A stretch of DNA of 64,000 bases from JANSXG01 sp024743075 (GTDB taxonomy: Bacteria; Planctomycetota; Phycisphaerae; Phycisphaerales; UBA1924), in the NCBI GenBank assembly GCA_042140185.1, contig CP159477.1, positions 1,364,001-1,428,000 on the forward strand. Reading direction: 5' to 3'. The translations under genes were made by a program, and so were the position numbers. Shown piece by piece: positions 44,214-53,167 of this stretch. The notes below the pieces were generated by a model that worked only from the letters and a program-made list of their open reading frames with translations, was not told the origin of the DNA and did not search any database. Numbering within the stretch: position 1 is the stretch's first letter; every line of letters begins with the position of its first letter.

Positions 44214-44764
44214 CGCGTGCTCCTGTCCTGGCCGAGCCGGAAGAACCGGAAGCCGTTGATGTGGCTCCCGGTGATGTGTTTGGCCACCCCGCTGAGCGTC
44301 TTGAACCGTTCGCCGTCGCACTCGAAGCCCTCGCCGTAGGGGAGCACCAGCACCCGGATGGTCCGGCCCTGGTATTCGCGGACGATCGCTGAGCCGGGCG
44401 GCGGGACACGCGGGTCACGCTCCGCCTCCGGGTCGAGTCCCCGCGTCACCGTGGCGGACCGCCCTGTCTGTGGCGGCGTGACAAGCGTCTTTGGGGCCAT
44501 TACCCGAACCTCAGCGTCGTCCGCGAGCTCCGCGGCCCGCTTCCTCGCCCGCTCGCTGAGGTCACCCTCCTCGTTGGCCTGAAGCCGCCAGGCGATCTTG
44601 CGGATCAGGTACGTCCGGTGGCGCGTCCGCGTCTGGTAGCCGTGCAGCTCGACAAACCGCTCCACGAGCTCGTTGGTGGACATGTCTTTGAGCGAGTCGA
44701 TCTCGTCCTCGATCCGTCTTGCCGTCGCATGCTTCATGCGGCCTCCTGTGGCTGGTGTCTCCAT
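44210..44764 (-). CDS. DUF2924-family protein of the integration module
   Basis: 184 aa. The early part (DSLKDMSTNELVERFVELHGYQTRTRHRTYLIRKIAWRLQANEEGDLSERARKRAAELADDA) and the late part (PPPGSAIVREYQGRTIRVLVLPYGEGFECDGERFKTLSGVAKHITGSHINGFRFF) match DUF2924, which is regularly encoded just before a large serine recombinase and may act as a recombination directionality or accessory factor. ATG 44764 with AAGGAG 7 bases upstream; it overlaps the upstream gene's stop. Confidence 0.85.
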   Translation of the reverse strand: METPATGGRMKHATARRIEDEIDSLKDMSTNELVERFVELHGYQTRTRHRTYLIRKIAWRLQANEEGDLSERARKRAAELADDAEVRVMAPKTLVTPPQTGRSATVTRGLDPEAERDPRVPPPGSAIVREYQGRTIRVLVLPYGEGFECDGERFKTLSGVAKHITGSHINGFRFFRLGQDRSTR

Positions 44765-45012
44765 CACGCATCTCCTTCACCCGCCGGTCGGGATTTGGAT
44801 AGCGTCGCCACAGTGGGGCTCGGATCGCTCGGAAGTTCAAGGCATGTCGCGGCACCTTCTTCAACTTCACGCAACGCCCGCGATGCGGCGTCCCGCTCGA
44901 TGCGAACCGCACGCACGAGACCACGCGCGAGGATGCGCGAGATCTCGTCCTGCCGCTCTTCGGATGTCATCGCTTCGGGGTTGCGCCGGCTGTCGTCGCT
45001 CGCTCGTGGCAT
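44764..45012 (-). CDS. Small leading ORF of the integration module
   Basis: 82 aa from ATG 45012 with GGAG 6 bases upstream. EERQDEISRILARGLVRAVRIERDAASRALREVEEGAATC is the short helical core found in small genes that precede DUF2924-recombinase pairs; no function is known. It is the first gene of the operon reading toward the recombinase. Its start codon abuts a perfect hairpin. Confidence 0.6.
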   Translation of the reverse strand: MPRASDDSRRNPEAMTSEERQDEISRILARGLVRAVRIERDAASRALREVEEGAATCLELPSDPSPTVATLSKSRPAGEGDA

Positions 45013-45066
45013 GGGTCGCTCCACGGCGACCCGCGTGCATCGCGACCTCGCCACGGGTGACCTATG
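45013..45066 (-). promoter_or_regulatory. Integration-operon regulatory region: repeated phage motif plus start-proximal hairpin
   Basis: On the - strand TCATAGGTCACCC (45055-45067) is the third copy of the phage motif CATAGGTnACCC. It is followed by a perfect 7-bp hairpin GGGTCGC / GCGACCC (45013-45032) lying directly against the ATG at 45012 and covering the GGAG ribosome site, so it could limit translation of the integration module. Confidence 0.48.
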
Positions 45067-45389
45067 ACGCCGCGTAACAGCGGTGCGCGCCCGCTTCACC
45101 GCAGCGCATCTATTGGATCAATGTCGCGAGCGGCCCTTGCAGTTGATCACCCCCGTCAAACCCGCTCACCCGGTCGAACAGAGACTTCACCGCGGCGGGT
45201 GTCTCTCGGCGGGCGGCAGAGACTCCGGGGCGATTCGGGCGAAGTCGCGCCCGCCGAGCGGCCGAGCCGGTTATCCCGGCGTCCAGACCAGAGACCGCGT
45301 CACGGTTAGGGACCGTTGGCCCACCGGCCCCACGGACGCGGGAACGGGGCCCGAAGAGGCCGACACGCGCGGGTGTCTCTCACCGGCCC
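45067..45389. other. Right edge of the prophage, no gene seen
   Basis: About 320 bases with only short, low-complexity open frames. TGGATCA at 45114-45120 matches 9145-9151 at the copA 3' end; after it the sequence continues in frame to a stop at 45142-45144 as a possible original CopA tail (NVASGPCS). The rest shows no recognisable feature. Confidence 0.4.
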
Positions 45390-45392
45390 GGC

Positions 45393-45430
45393 CCAAAAAC
45401 CACAAAGCCGGCTGCTTTCGCAACCGGCTT
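45393..45430 (-). terminator. Intrinsic terminator downstream of the initiator tRNA
   Basis: Read on the - strand: AAGCCGGTTGC-GAAA-GCAGCCGGCTT, an 11-bp stem (one G-U pair) with a GAAA tetraloop, followed by TGTGGTTTTT. It begins 6 bases after the tRNA 3' end. Confidence 0.82.
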
Positions 45431-45435
45431 GGGAA

Positions 45436-45509
<74 letters not shown>

Positions 45510-45633
45510 ATCAGATTTGGTCAAGCATTATGGGCTGCCCGGACGCTTGTGTCAACCAACCGGAAAGGACCTTCGGGACTTCCATGAGGGCTGATTCGGT
45601 CTCCGCCGACGGCCCGAGACCTATCTTTGCTCC

Positions 45634-48125
45634 ATGGAGGACCCCAGTCTGTTCGGATCGCTACCGACCCACCTTGCCGAGCGTGGTCGCCCTCTCAATG
45701 GGCGGGCTGCGATTTCGGATGGGGAGTTCGTTCTCCTCTGGCTCCACCACGCGGTGCGGGGCCACGAGAACGCGGTTCTCGATGTCGCCGTAGACCTCGC
45801 CAACAGGCTCGATCACCCGGTCTTGGTCTACCAGGGCCTCGGCGGCGACCACCGCTTCAACAGCGACCGCCACCACACCTTCATCCTTGAAGGTGCTAGG
45901 GATCTCGATGGGCAGCTGCGCGAGCGAACCAACGGGCGCATCCGGTTTGCGTTTCACCTGCCCGAGGATCAATCGAGTCCCTCGCCGCTGCGCGAGCTCG
46001 TCAGGCGGGCGTCGGTCTGCGTCGTGGAGGATTTTCCCGCGCCGCCGTTCCCGAAGTGGTCTATGTCGCTGGCCCGGCGCGCGCCGTGCGCGGTGATCGC
46101 CGTAGATGCGACGTGCGTCGTTCCGATGCAGTCGCTCAGCAAGGCCTACGACCGGGCGTACAAGTTCCGGAGCAAGGCCTGGAAGGACTATCTCTCGCGC
46201 TGCGCGAGCCGTGGCCTGAGGCAATTCTGCAGACCCGGCGCACGCTGGAGGGCGTCGATCTCGGATTCGAACCGGTTGACTTCGAGACGCTCGATATCGC
46301 CAACGCCTGTGCGCGATGCAGGATCGATCACAGCGTGCCACCGGTTGCGGACACGTTGGGGGGCAGCCGTGCAGGGTACGAGCGATGGGAGCGATTCTGG
46401 GGTGATCGCCTCGGCGCGTACCACAAGGCCCGGAACAGCGCTGCCCAGCCGGAAGCGGTCAGCCGGATGTCCGCGTACTTGCACCACGGACATGTCTCGG
46501 CGTTGCGACTCGGGCGTGAGGCCCTCGAGCGGGGGGGTGACGGCGCGGATAAATTCCTCGACGAACTGTTCGTCTGGCGCGAGATGGCGCACAACTTCTG
46601 CTTCTACCGAACTCTCGATGACCCATCCGGAGCATCGCTGGAAACAAGCGCAGCGTTGCCGGACTGGGCGGTGCAGACGCTCCGGGATCACCGCTCTGAT
46701 GAGCGCGAGCACCGATATACCTGGGAGCAGCTCGCGATCGGTGCGACCCACAGCGGTCTCTGGAACGCGTGCCAGTGTTCACTGTTCCGACAGGGGGAAC
46801 TGCACAACAACGTTCGGATGACTTGGGGCAAGGCGATCTTGGAGTGGACGCGATCGCCCGGCATCGCGCTCGACACCCTCATCGACCTCAACCATCGCTA
46901 CTCGCTCGACGGGAACGACCCCAACTCCTACGGCGGCCTGCTCTGGTGCATGGGCCAGTTCGACCGGCCCTTCGAACCGGAGCAGGCGGTCCTCGGAACG
47001 GTCCGCCCGCGCGATGTCGATTCGCACGAGCAGCGGGTGGACATGAAGCGGTACGACGCCTGGGCGAGCCGGCCCGAGCGGAGCGGGCGACAGCGGATCG
47101 CCGTGGTCGGCGCGGGACCGGCGGGGGCGATGGCCGCCCGGACGTTCGCGCGGCACGGGCACCGGGTGACCGTCTTCGAGAAGTCGCGCGGGCCCGGTGG
47201 GCGGACCGCGACGCGATACGCCGGCGAGCAGCGATTCGATCACGGGGCACCGTCGTTCCGAACAGATGATCCGCGCCTCGCCCGCTGGATCAAGAGCTGG
47301 CTGCAACACGGGATTCTGGCGGAGTGGCCGGAGGGCAGCGACCGCTACGTCCCGACTCCGGGCGCGAACGCGCTCGCGGCGCACCTGTGCTCCTCTCTCG
47401 ACGATATCCGCTTCGGCGCGCGTGTCACCGGACTTTCGCGGCCGGACGACGGGCAGGGGGGCTGGGTGGTCGGGTGGGCGTCGGGTGACGGGGAGCGGCG
47501 TGATCGTTTCGATAGCGTCGTGTTCGCCATCCCATCAGTCCAGGCGTCGATCCTCCTTCGCGATCCCGCCCCCGAACTCGCCGGGCAGGTCGATCGGGCG
47601 TCCTTCGCTCCTCGGTGGTCGGTGATGATCGAAACGGATCGGGTCGAACTCGAAGCACCGGTCATCGAATCGCCGTCAGCGGATGAACTCGAGTCCATCA
47701 TTCTGAATTCCTCGAAACCGGGGCGGCCCGCGAACAATGGCCGAAGCGCTTTCGTGGCGCACGCGACAACGGACTTCTCGTGCGAGCACCTCGAGCGAGA
47801 CAGCGACGAGATCGCCCAAGTGCTCGGTCGTGCGTTCGAGTCTTCGATGCGCAACTTCAGGCGTCATGCCGCCGTACGGTCCGTGGTAGCCCATCGATGG
47901 CGCTACGCACTGGCGACCCAGCGTGCGTCGGAGACCCACGAAGCTCTCGCCGATGTGGCTCAGCGTCTGTATATCTGCGGTGACTGGGTATGCGAAACGA
48001 GGCGGGAGTACGGGATTCAGGGAGCGCTGCTCAGCGGCATGGCCGCGGCGGGGCGCCTGCTCGGGCAGCCGGGGCCGGTGCACGAGGGAGCACCCGACGG
48101 GCTGTTCGAAGAGGTTTCACCGTGA
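45634..48125 (+). CDS. Class II DNA photolyase fused to a renalase-like FAD oxidoreductase; frame interrupted near 46190-46200
   Basis: The photolyase half (residues 1 to about 470) carries class II features: ISDGEFVLLWLHHAVRGHENAVLDVAVDLAN, DELFVWREMAHNFCFY, THSGLWNACQCSLFRQGELHNNVRMTWGKAILEWTRSPGIALDTLIDLNHRYSLDGNDPNSYGGLLW. From about residue 487 a second FAD domain begins with the dinucleotide-binding motif RIAVVGAGPAGAMAA..FEKSRGPGGR and ends ICGDWVCETRREYGIQGALLSG, typical of renalase/amine-oxidase-like proteins. The frame shifts by one missing base after KAWKDYLS; repair gives 830 residues. The linker reads straight through, so the fusion itself does not depend on the repair. TATCTT (45622-45627) lies 6 bases before the ATG. 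It probably repairs cyclobutane pyrimidine dimers; the oxidoreductase may supply reduced flavin. Confidence 0.8.
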
Positions 48126-48295
48126 GCGGGTCGAACAGCAACCACAACCCGCACAACCTGCCGACCAAGCCCTGCGTTGAGTGCGGGCGAGCGATCACGT
48201 GGCGGAAGAAATGGCAGCGCGACTGGGACAGCGTGAAGTTCTGCTCGGAGGCGTGTCGGAAGCGATCGAAGTCGCGCGAAACCGGGCGAAAGTAA
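48122..48295 (+). CDS. DUF2256 zinc-finger-like protein
   Basis: 57 aa from GTG 48122, overlapping the photolyase-fusion stop (GTGA). LPTKPCVECGRAITWRKKWQRDWDSVKFCSEACRKRSK is a typical DUF2256 sequence, with four cysteines (CxxC..CxxxC) for zinc. DUF2256 genes are commonly found next to photolyase or cryptochrome genes, which supports a link to light-dependent repair. Confidence 0.85.
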   Translation: MSGSNSNHNPHNLPTKPCVECGRAITWRKKWQRDWDSVKFCSEACRKRSKSRETGRK

Positions 48296-48476
48296 CCGGA
48301 GTTCGCGCGGATAACCGGTCCGTGGACAGGGGCCCGGGCGGCAATCGCGGCGTGTTCGCACGGGCTGCGTCGTATGCGGGGTTGTTGCTTTCGGCGCAAG
48401 AGGGCCTCAACAGCGGCTCCGGATGGTCGATGACAACTCGGGAGCGAGGCGTTGACGCGACACGGAGGATGCCGAC

Positions 48477-48967
48477 ATGACGACCGAGGAGAGCGCTCGC
48501 TTCGAGCGCGTGTTTCAGTCCCACAGCCGCACGCTCATCACCGTTGGTGATGTGGTTCGCCTCGATATCCCCGGCAACGAACCGCAGCTTGTGATGACGG
48601 TGGTGGAGGTGGTGCGCTCGCGAGGGCGGGCACTCTGTGTGTGGCAGAGCGCGGCGGCGCCCCGCAGCGGGCGATGTTCGATGTGCTCCAACTCGAGATC
48701 GTGCATCGGGCCCCGGAGCGGATTGACGGTTCGCTCGAGTTCCATCCGGATATCGCGTCGGTCCTGCAGCACCCGGCGATAGGGGCGAGATTGCGCTCCG
48801 GGGGACGGGCGATGTCTGCGCTGGTGCGCTTCGATCTCCCCGACACGGAGGAGTACGACGATGAGCGACTGCTCGATCTCGCCGTTGAGTGCTCCTGGCA
48901 CGACGACGACGGCCTGCTCTGGGTGGAGCAGTACCCGCTCGTGGCGCTGACCGGCATGGCCGCGTAA
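48477..48967 (+). CDS. DUF2158-like small protein, frame interrupted near 48645-48662
   Basis: The first frame (TVGDVVRLDIPGNEPQLVMTVVEVVRSRGRALCVWQS) resembles the small beta-barrel of DUF2158/YodC proteins (GDVVxLKSGGPxMTVVEV). From there the sequence makes sense only in the -1 frame (GGAPQRAMFDVLQLEIVHRAPERIDGSLEF..ECSWHDDDGLLWVEQYPL). One added base in the GCGGCGGCGCCCC run gives 163 residues. GGAGG lies 8 bases before the ATG. Function unknown. Confidence 0.55.
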
Positions 48968-49176
48968 AGCGCCCGATGGTCGCACTCCCCGCGGGTCTCG
49001 CTGATCGTGCCGGTCTCGCTTACCGGACGCGTGCGAAACGGCTCTCGGGCCCTATCCGCGTCGCGTTCGCGTCGATTGCACCCAATGTTGGAGCATCGCT
49101 GGGGTGGGTCGCCCGCTGGGGCCGACAAAGCGGTCAGGCCCGGCGAATCAGGGTCAACCAACGACGGGAGCTTCCG

Positions 49177-49566
49177 ATGGGCGCCACGATCCTGATTGCC
49201 GACGATGACCACCTGCACCTGAAGTGCCTGACGCACCACCTCGAGAAGGCGGGCTACTCGGTTATTCAGGCGACCGATTCGTTCCACGCGCTGCGGCTGG
49301 CCGGTCAGCTCAAACCGAGTCTGATCATTCTCGATATCAACATGCCCGCCGGCGACGGATTCAGCGTGAAGGAACGCCTCGACAAGCAGGGCCTCATCGG
49401 AAACACGCCGGTCATCTTCCTGACCGCCGAGCGTTCGGATCGAGTCGCCGAACTCGCCGCGGCGTCCGAAGCGTACGCTCTGCTCCACAAGCCCTGCCAT
49501 TTCAACGAGCTGCTCTGCACGGTACGTGAGTCGCTGGAACATGCCGGGCTGCGCGAGGCCGCCTGA
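49177..49566 (+). CDS. Single-domain response regulator
   Basis: 129 aa CheY-like receiver: acidic triad ADDD at 8-11, phosphoacceptor Asp53 (LIILDINMP), Thr83 (FLTAE) and Lys105 (LHKPC). There is no output domain, so it acts by protein contact. ATG 49177 has GGGAG 6 bases upstream; longer upstream readings lack any receiver features. No histidine kinase is adjacent. Confidence 0.9.
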   Translation: MGATILIADDDHLHLKCLTHHLEKAGYSVIQATDSFHALRLAGQLKPSLIILDINMPAGDGFSVKERLDKQGLIGNTPVIFLTAERSDRVAELAAASEAYALLHKPCHFNELLCTVRESLEHAGLREAA

Positions 49567-49635
49567 GGTCAACCCGCGTTGACGCACAATGGCGCGGTCG
49601 TTGCTCATTGGGAACAACGATCGGGGGATCGCCGG

Positions 49636-50333
49636 TCACCCGGAGCGTCGAAACGCGGAAATCATGTCGATTGCCCCGCGAAGGTGCAGATTCCAGAGTG
49701 GGGCGGGCTGACCCGTTCGCGGCTGCACCTTGATCACGCTCAGCAACCGATCGTCCCAGTACTCCTGAAACGGCGCGGACTGAATCTCGTCCTCCAGCGG
49801 GTCCAGCACGGTGACCTCGCTGCCGCTGATGGCTCCGAGTACGACCCAGTGCATGACGCCGCTGTCGTGGCGACGAATCAGCGCAAGGGCGAGTCCGCCG
49901 GCTTCCAGGTGAGACTTCAGGCGGGCTGAGTCCGATCGGCTGTCCAGATCGAGAGCCGCGATGTCGAAGCCATCCTGATTCATCGCGCGATAGATATCCG
50001 GATGCAGGCATCCGGTGGTGGTGGAGTCGTAGAGGAAGGACTTGTTGTCGACGCCAAGCCGGTGCGCAGCCGTCGCTCGACGACATCGAGACCATAAGCC
50101 TTGTAGATGGTGCTCGCGGCGTGATAGCCGCAGGTGTGCGGCTCGGCCTGGCGCTCAAGTCTCGGCGGAGATGGCTGGGTCGCGAGGGTCGGAATCGGGC
50201 GGACCGGCGCGAAGTCTCCCATCGGCACCGCCCACGCCACGAGGATCGTGATGATCAGGACCCCCGCGAAGGCGACGACCACCGCGCCGCTTCGGAGGAC
50301 TCTGCGTCGCAGTGTTGCTTTGCGCTTTGCCAC
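49636..50333 (-). CDS. Membrane-anchored C39-like peptidase, frame interrupted near 50051-50062
   Basis: GTG 50333 is preceded by AAGGAGG. A basic N-terminus and one TM helix (SGAVVVAFAGVLIITILVAWAV) anchor an extracytoplasmic domain. The C39-like triad is spread over both frames: Cys in HTCGYHAASTIYKAYG, His in VMHWVVLGAI, Asp in EVTVLDPLEDE. After RRLRTG one base is missing; the -1 frame then continues LGVDNKSFLYDSTTTGCLHPDIYRAMNQDGF, giving 232 residues. Such C39 domains cleave leader peptides or other small substrates; no substrate gene is evident nearby. Confidence 0.65.
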
Positions 50334-50492
50334 ACGATCCTCCTTGGCCAGCGGAGTATTCGTCTCCTGATCACTCGCGGTTCCGTCGTATCGCTTCCGC
50401 CTGACCGTCCGCACATTCTCTCTGGGAAGTGTGGCGAAGGGGGTGATCCGCTACGATCGGGTCACGCACTCACCCAAGCAGGACGTCTCGAC

Positions 50493-51283
50493 ATGCGCAC
50501 CAAAATCGAGTTGCTCATCGCGGCGTTGCTGATCTCTGCGTTGGTTGGCTGCGCACACTCCCCCGGCCGACCTCACTCTGATCGCGGGCTATCCGCGACA
50601 GATGAATCATCGGACGCGAGGGGGGTCGACAGCGCCGCGCAGGCTTCGATTGACAAACACAGATGGTGGGAGAAGCGGTGGCTCGACGAGGAGTACGCCG
50701 CATCAATGACCCACGAAGACATCGAGGCCGTCTTGACCATGGCGCTGCGTTTTGAGACGACCGACATCAGAGCCGGTGTGCTTGTATTGGAGGTGCTCGC
50801 AGCTCATCCCGCGGACACGTGGAGCATTGCAAAGAGCGTTCGGGATAAGCAGACTTCGATAAGCGGTTACGCCGTCAGGATCATGCACGAGGGTAACGTT
50901 GGGGAGATCATTCAGGATCCCGCTGGTCGCTACTTGGACAGCGTGGGCCTTCTCGAGATTGCTCGAGCCGATCCCGACTTGAGCCTTCGCGATGACTACG
51001 GGCTGGCGGCGGTGGACTGGTGCTCGCCTACGGAGACTTCGAGCTCGTCGCCCTGTTGCAGATGGCAGGTGCGCCGGGTCCGTCAGACTGGTCGCTCGCA
51101 CATCAAGTGACGGCGCGAGATGCAATCCTCGCAGATGATGCCGACGAGTTGGCTCGGGTCATGGCGATCGGAGTGGATTTGGATCGTGACTTTGGGCGTT
51201 GGGACCAAACGGTGCGGCAACTCGGCGAAGCAAGTGAATCGATCGACATCAACCGAATGGTGGCACAGACGCGCGCGAAGTGA
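50493..51283 (+). CDS. Lipoprotein of unknown function, frame interrupted near 51012-51020
   Basis: Signal peptide with lipobox LISALVGCAHS (Cys about residue 19). The mature part is helical and charged (DKHRWWEKRWLDEEYAASMTHEDIEAVLTMALRFE..LEVLAAHPADTWSIAKSV). After YGLAAVD one base is missing and the -1 frame continues LVLAYGDFELVALLQMAGAPGPSDWSLAHQVTARDAILADDADELARVMAIG, giving 263 residues. The last part reads like ankyrin-type or TPR-like helices. I do not recognise a family. Confidence 0.55.
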
Positions 51284-51366
51284 GCGCGGCCGCTCCGAAG
51301 TTGACACCGTGTCGGCCATCGCTCTTCATGAGTTCGTCGACGGGCAACAGCGGCTTCGGGTTCGTG

Positions 51367-51786
51367 TCAGAAGCCGGCCCGACGCGCTGCAATGAATCCC
51401 GCAATCACGCTCGCCGCGCCCGCCGCGCAGATGATCTGAATGACGTCCACCTTTCCGATCACGTACTCATCACTGAACGCGAGGCCGGTCAGAAAGATGA
51501 TCAGCAGCAGCGCCGCGAAGACGGCGGCCGAGTAGCGCGTTCTCGGTCGCCGCGGAGAGTCGGTGTTGGTGGCTGGGTGGGCGTCCTCTGCGTTCGACCA
51601 CTTGCCAACGGCTCGCGACAGCACGGCGACGTACAGCAACGTGAGCACGTACGCAATGGCGGGGTAGTCCTGAACGAACCCGATGGGAATGTGCTCCCAG
51701 TAGACCACCGCAAAGCATGCTGGCAGGAGCACCAGGCCAATCAGGAAGAGCCTGAAGCCTTTCGATGTTCGCGGATTCCATGCCAT
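51367..51786 (-). CDS. Four-TM membrane protein of unknown function
   Basis: 139 aa with hydrophobic segments at about 11-30, 44-62, 88-106 and 115-134, separated by a polar loop (GKWSNAEDAHPATNTDSPRRPRTRY). No transport or catalytic motif is visible. The 291 bases between it and the next gene (51787-52077) show no supportable gene. Confidence 0.5.
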   Translation of the reverse strand: MAWNPRTSKGFRLFLIGLVLLPACFAVVYWEHIPIGFVQDYPAIAYVLTLLYVAVLSRAVGKWSNAEDAHPATNTDSPRRPRTRYSAAVFAALLLIIFLTGLAFSDEYVIGKVDVIQIICAAGAASVIAGFIAARRAGF

Positions 51787-52077
51787 CCAAGTCTGCCTTC
51801 TTGGGAGAGCCCGTGCGACAGCCGGCTACACGAGCCGAGGATACGCGCGTCGCCTCGCACTCGCCAGCGATGCTTGTCGCGATCCACGCCGGCGGCCGCG
51901 AACTTGACACTGTTTCAATTAACGCCAAGTAAGCCCGAAAATCACTCCTTGGAGGGTGGTAGGGGTGCGGCGAAGGCACGTCCCCGCTTCACGTCCGAGC
52001 GGAGGGGTTGTCTCTGGAACTTCGTGGGTCTCTGACCCGCGGAGTTCTAGAACCTCCCACGGAGGCGAATTTGACAT

Positions 52078-52896
52078 TCAGTGCAACAGTGATGGATATT
52101 TCTGATGCCACCGTTCGATCTGTTGTCGGCGCTCTAGAAACATATCATCGCCAAAGCGAATTCGAACTTCGACACAGATCAGGTTGAGATACGCCAGCGT
52201 GGCAGTGATAAACCGTTTGGCCATTGAGAAATTGCAGATGATTCGATCACCAACGCGATACTTGGTGTTCAGCACGTGGCGTACATAGTCTTCGTCAACA
52301 ACACTGTTGCAGTGCATGATCACGTTCCGTGTGTTTCCATATTCAGCGAGAACCTCCTTAAGCGTCTGCGGTAGGTGTACGTTGACGTTGAAACAAGCAA
52401 AAAACTTATCGAAGTTGCGAGGGCATTGTTTAATCGCGTAGCCATTTTTCGCCTTGTCGATGGAGTCGATGAAGCCGCGACGGCGATCTTGGGCGGAAGC
52501 ATACTGGCCCTTGTCGAAGCGTCTTTGAATACTGGTGGGAATGTTCGTCGGCTTAAGTGTCGGATAATCAGACTCGAACCAGTGCGCTGCGCACGACTTA
52601 ACACAGTCTTCCAACAGGCACCAATGAGTGATCAGGAACTGTCGCATCAGCGTTGGTGCTTCATGGCGGATCTCATTCGTCATTAGTTCGCGCCAGTAAT
52701 GATCCCCTGCGAGGTTGGCCAAAAGCCCGGGCCGCACACCGCGATCCATGTCGTTCAGGAGACGCTCCATGCCGATCACGCCGGCCCACGTGGTGTCAAG
52801 GGATCGTTCGGATTCGTCCAGCATCTGCTGTAGAGGCCAGATCGCATCCTTGGGGGTTTTCGAGTCAGTCATCCAGACACGCGGTGGATGCCTCAT
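52078..52896 (-). CDS. HEPN-like protein with R-x4-H motif
   Basis: 272 aa, clearly A+T-richer than the surrounding host genes. The C-terminal half contains LKEVLAEYGNTRNVIMHCNSVVDEDYVRHVL, where RNVIMH fits the R-x4-6-H catalytic motif of HEPN ribonucleases; the following N/D-rich turn and helix match that fold. The N-terminal half is helical with LMRQFLITHWCLLEDCVKSCAAHWF. ATG 52896 has AGGAGA 8 bases upstream. No nucleotidyltransferase antitoxin is adjacent. A defence or stress RNase is plausible, but many HEPN-like proteins are not nucleases. Confidence 0.5.
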   Translation of the reverse strand: MRHPPRVWMTDSKTPKDAIWPLQQMLDESERSLDTTWAGVIGMERLLNDMDRGVRPGLLANLAGDHYWRELMTNEIRHEAPTLMRQFLITHWCLLEDCVKSCAAHWFESDYPTLKPTNIPTSIQRRFDKGQYASAQDRRRGFIDSIDKAKNGYAIKQCPRNFDKFFACFNVNVHLPQTLKEVLAEYGNTRNVIMHCNSVVDEDYVRHVLNTKYRVGDRIICNFSMAKRFITATLAYLNLICVEVRIRFGDDMFLERRQQIERWHQKYPSLLH

Positions 52897-53167
52897 TGCT
52901 GCGGTCTCCTGGGAAGCCTCGTTATTGGTGCCGCAAAGGTAGCGAACGTCCGCTTTTCGGGCTCTGCTGGGGATTTATTCTTGACGTACACTATGACTTG
53001 TGGTCGAATCAATCGTGTCCACAGCATGCGGCGATAGGCAATTTTACATAACCTATCTTATCGGACCTAAAGCCGGGACCGAACCAGACCCCTCAAAACC
53101 CGTACAATGACCACCCGATCAAGGCCGGCTCGGGGTTTTCTCCCTGCCAGCAAGGAATTCTACGCCC

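Larger units (their letters stand above)
9166..45060. mobile_element. Prophage / phage-derived integrative island with serine recombinase
   Basis: A continuous block of phage genes: large serine recombinase, sigma-like factor, recombination and replication genes, terminase, portal, protease-capsid, tail tube, tape measure and late genes, almost all on the - strand. It is flanked by the copA stop (9165) on the left and by the initiator tRNA region on the right. Cargo genes sit inside it on either strand. The ends are approximate: no long flanking repeat is visible, as expected for serine integrases, which use very short cores. TGGATCA occurs at 9145-9151 and 45114-45120, but a 7-base match could be chance. 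No lysis cassette (endolysin) was recognised, so completeness is uncertain. Confidence 0.85.
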
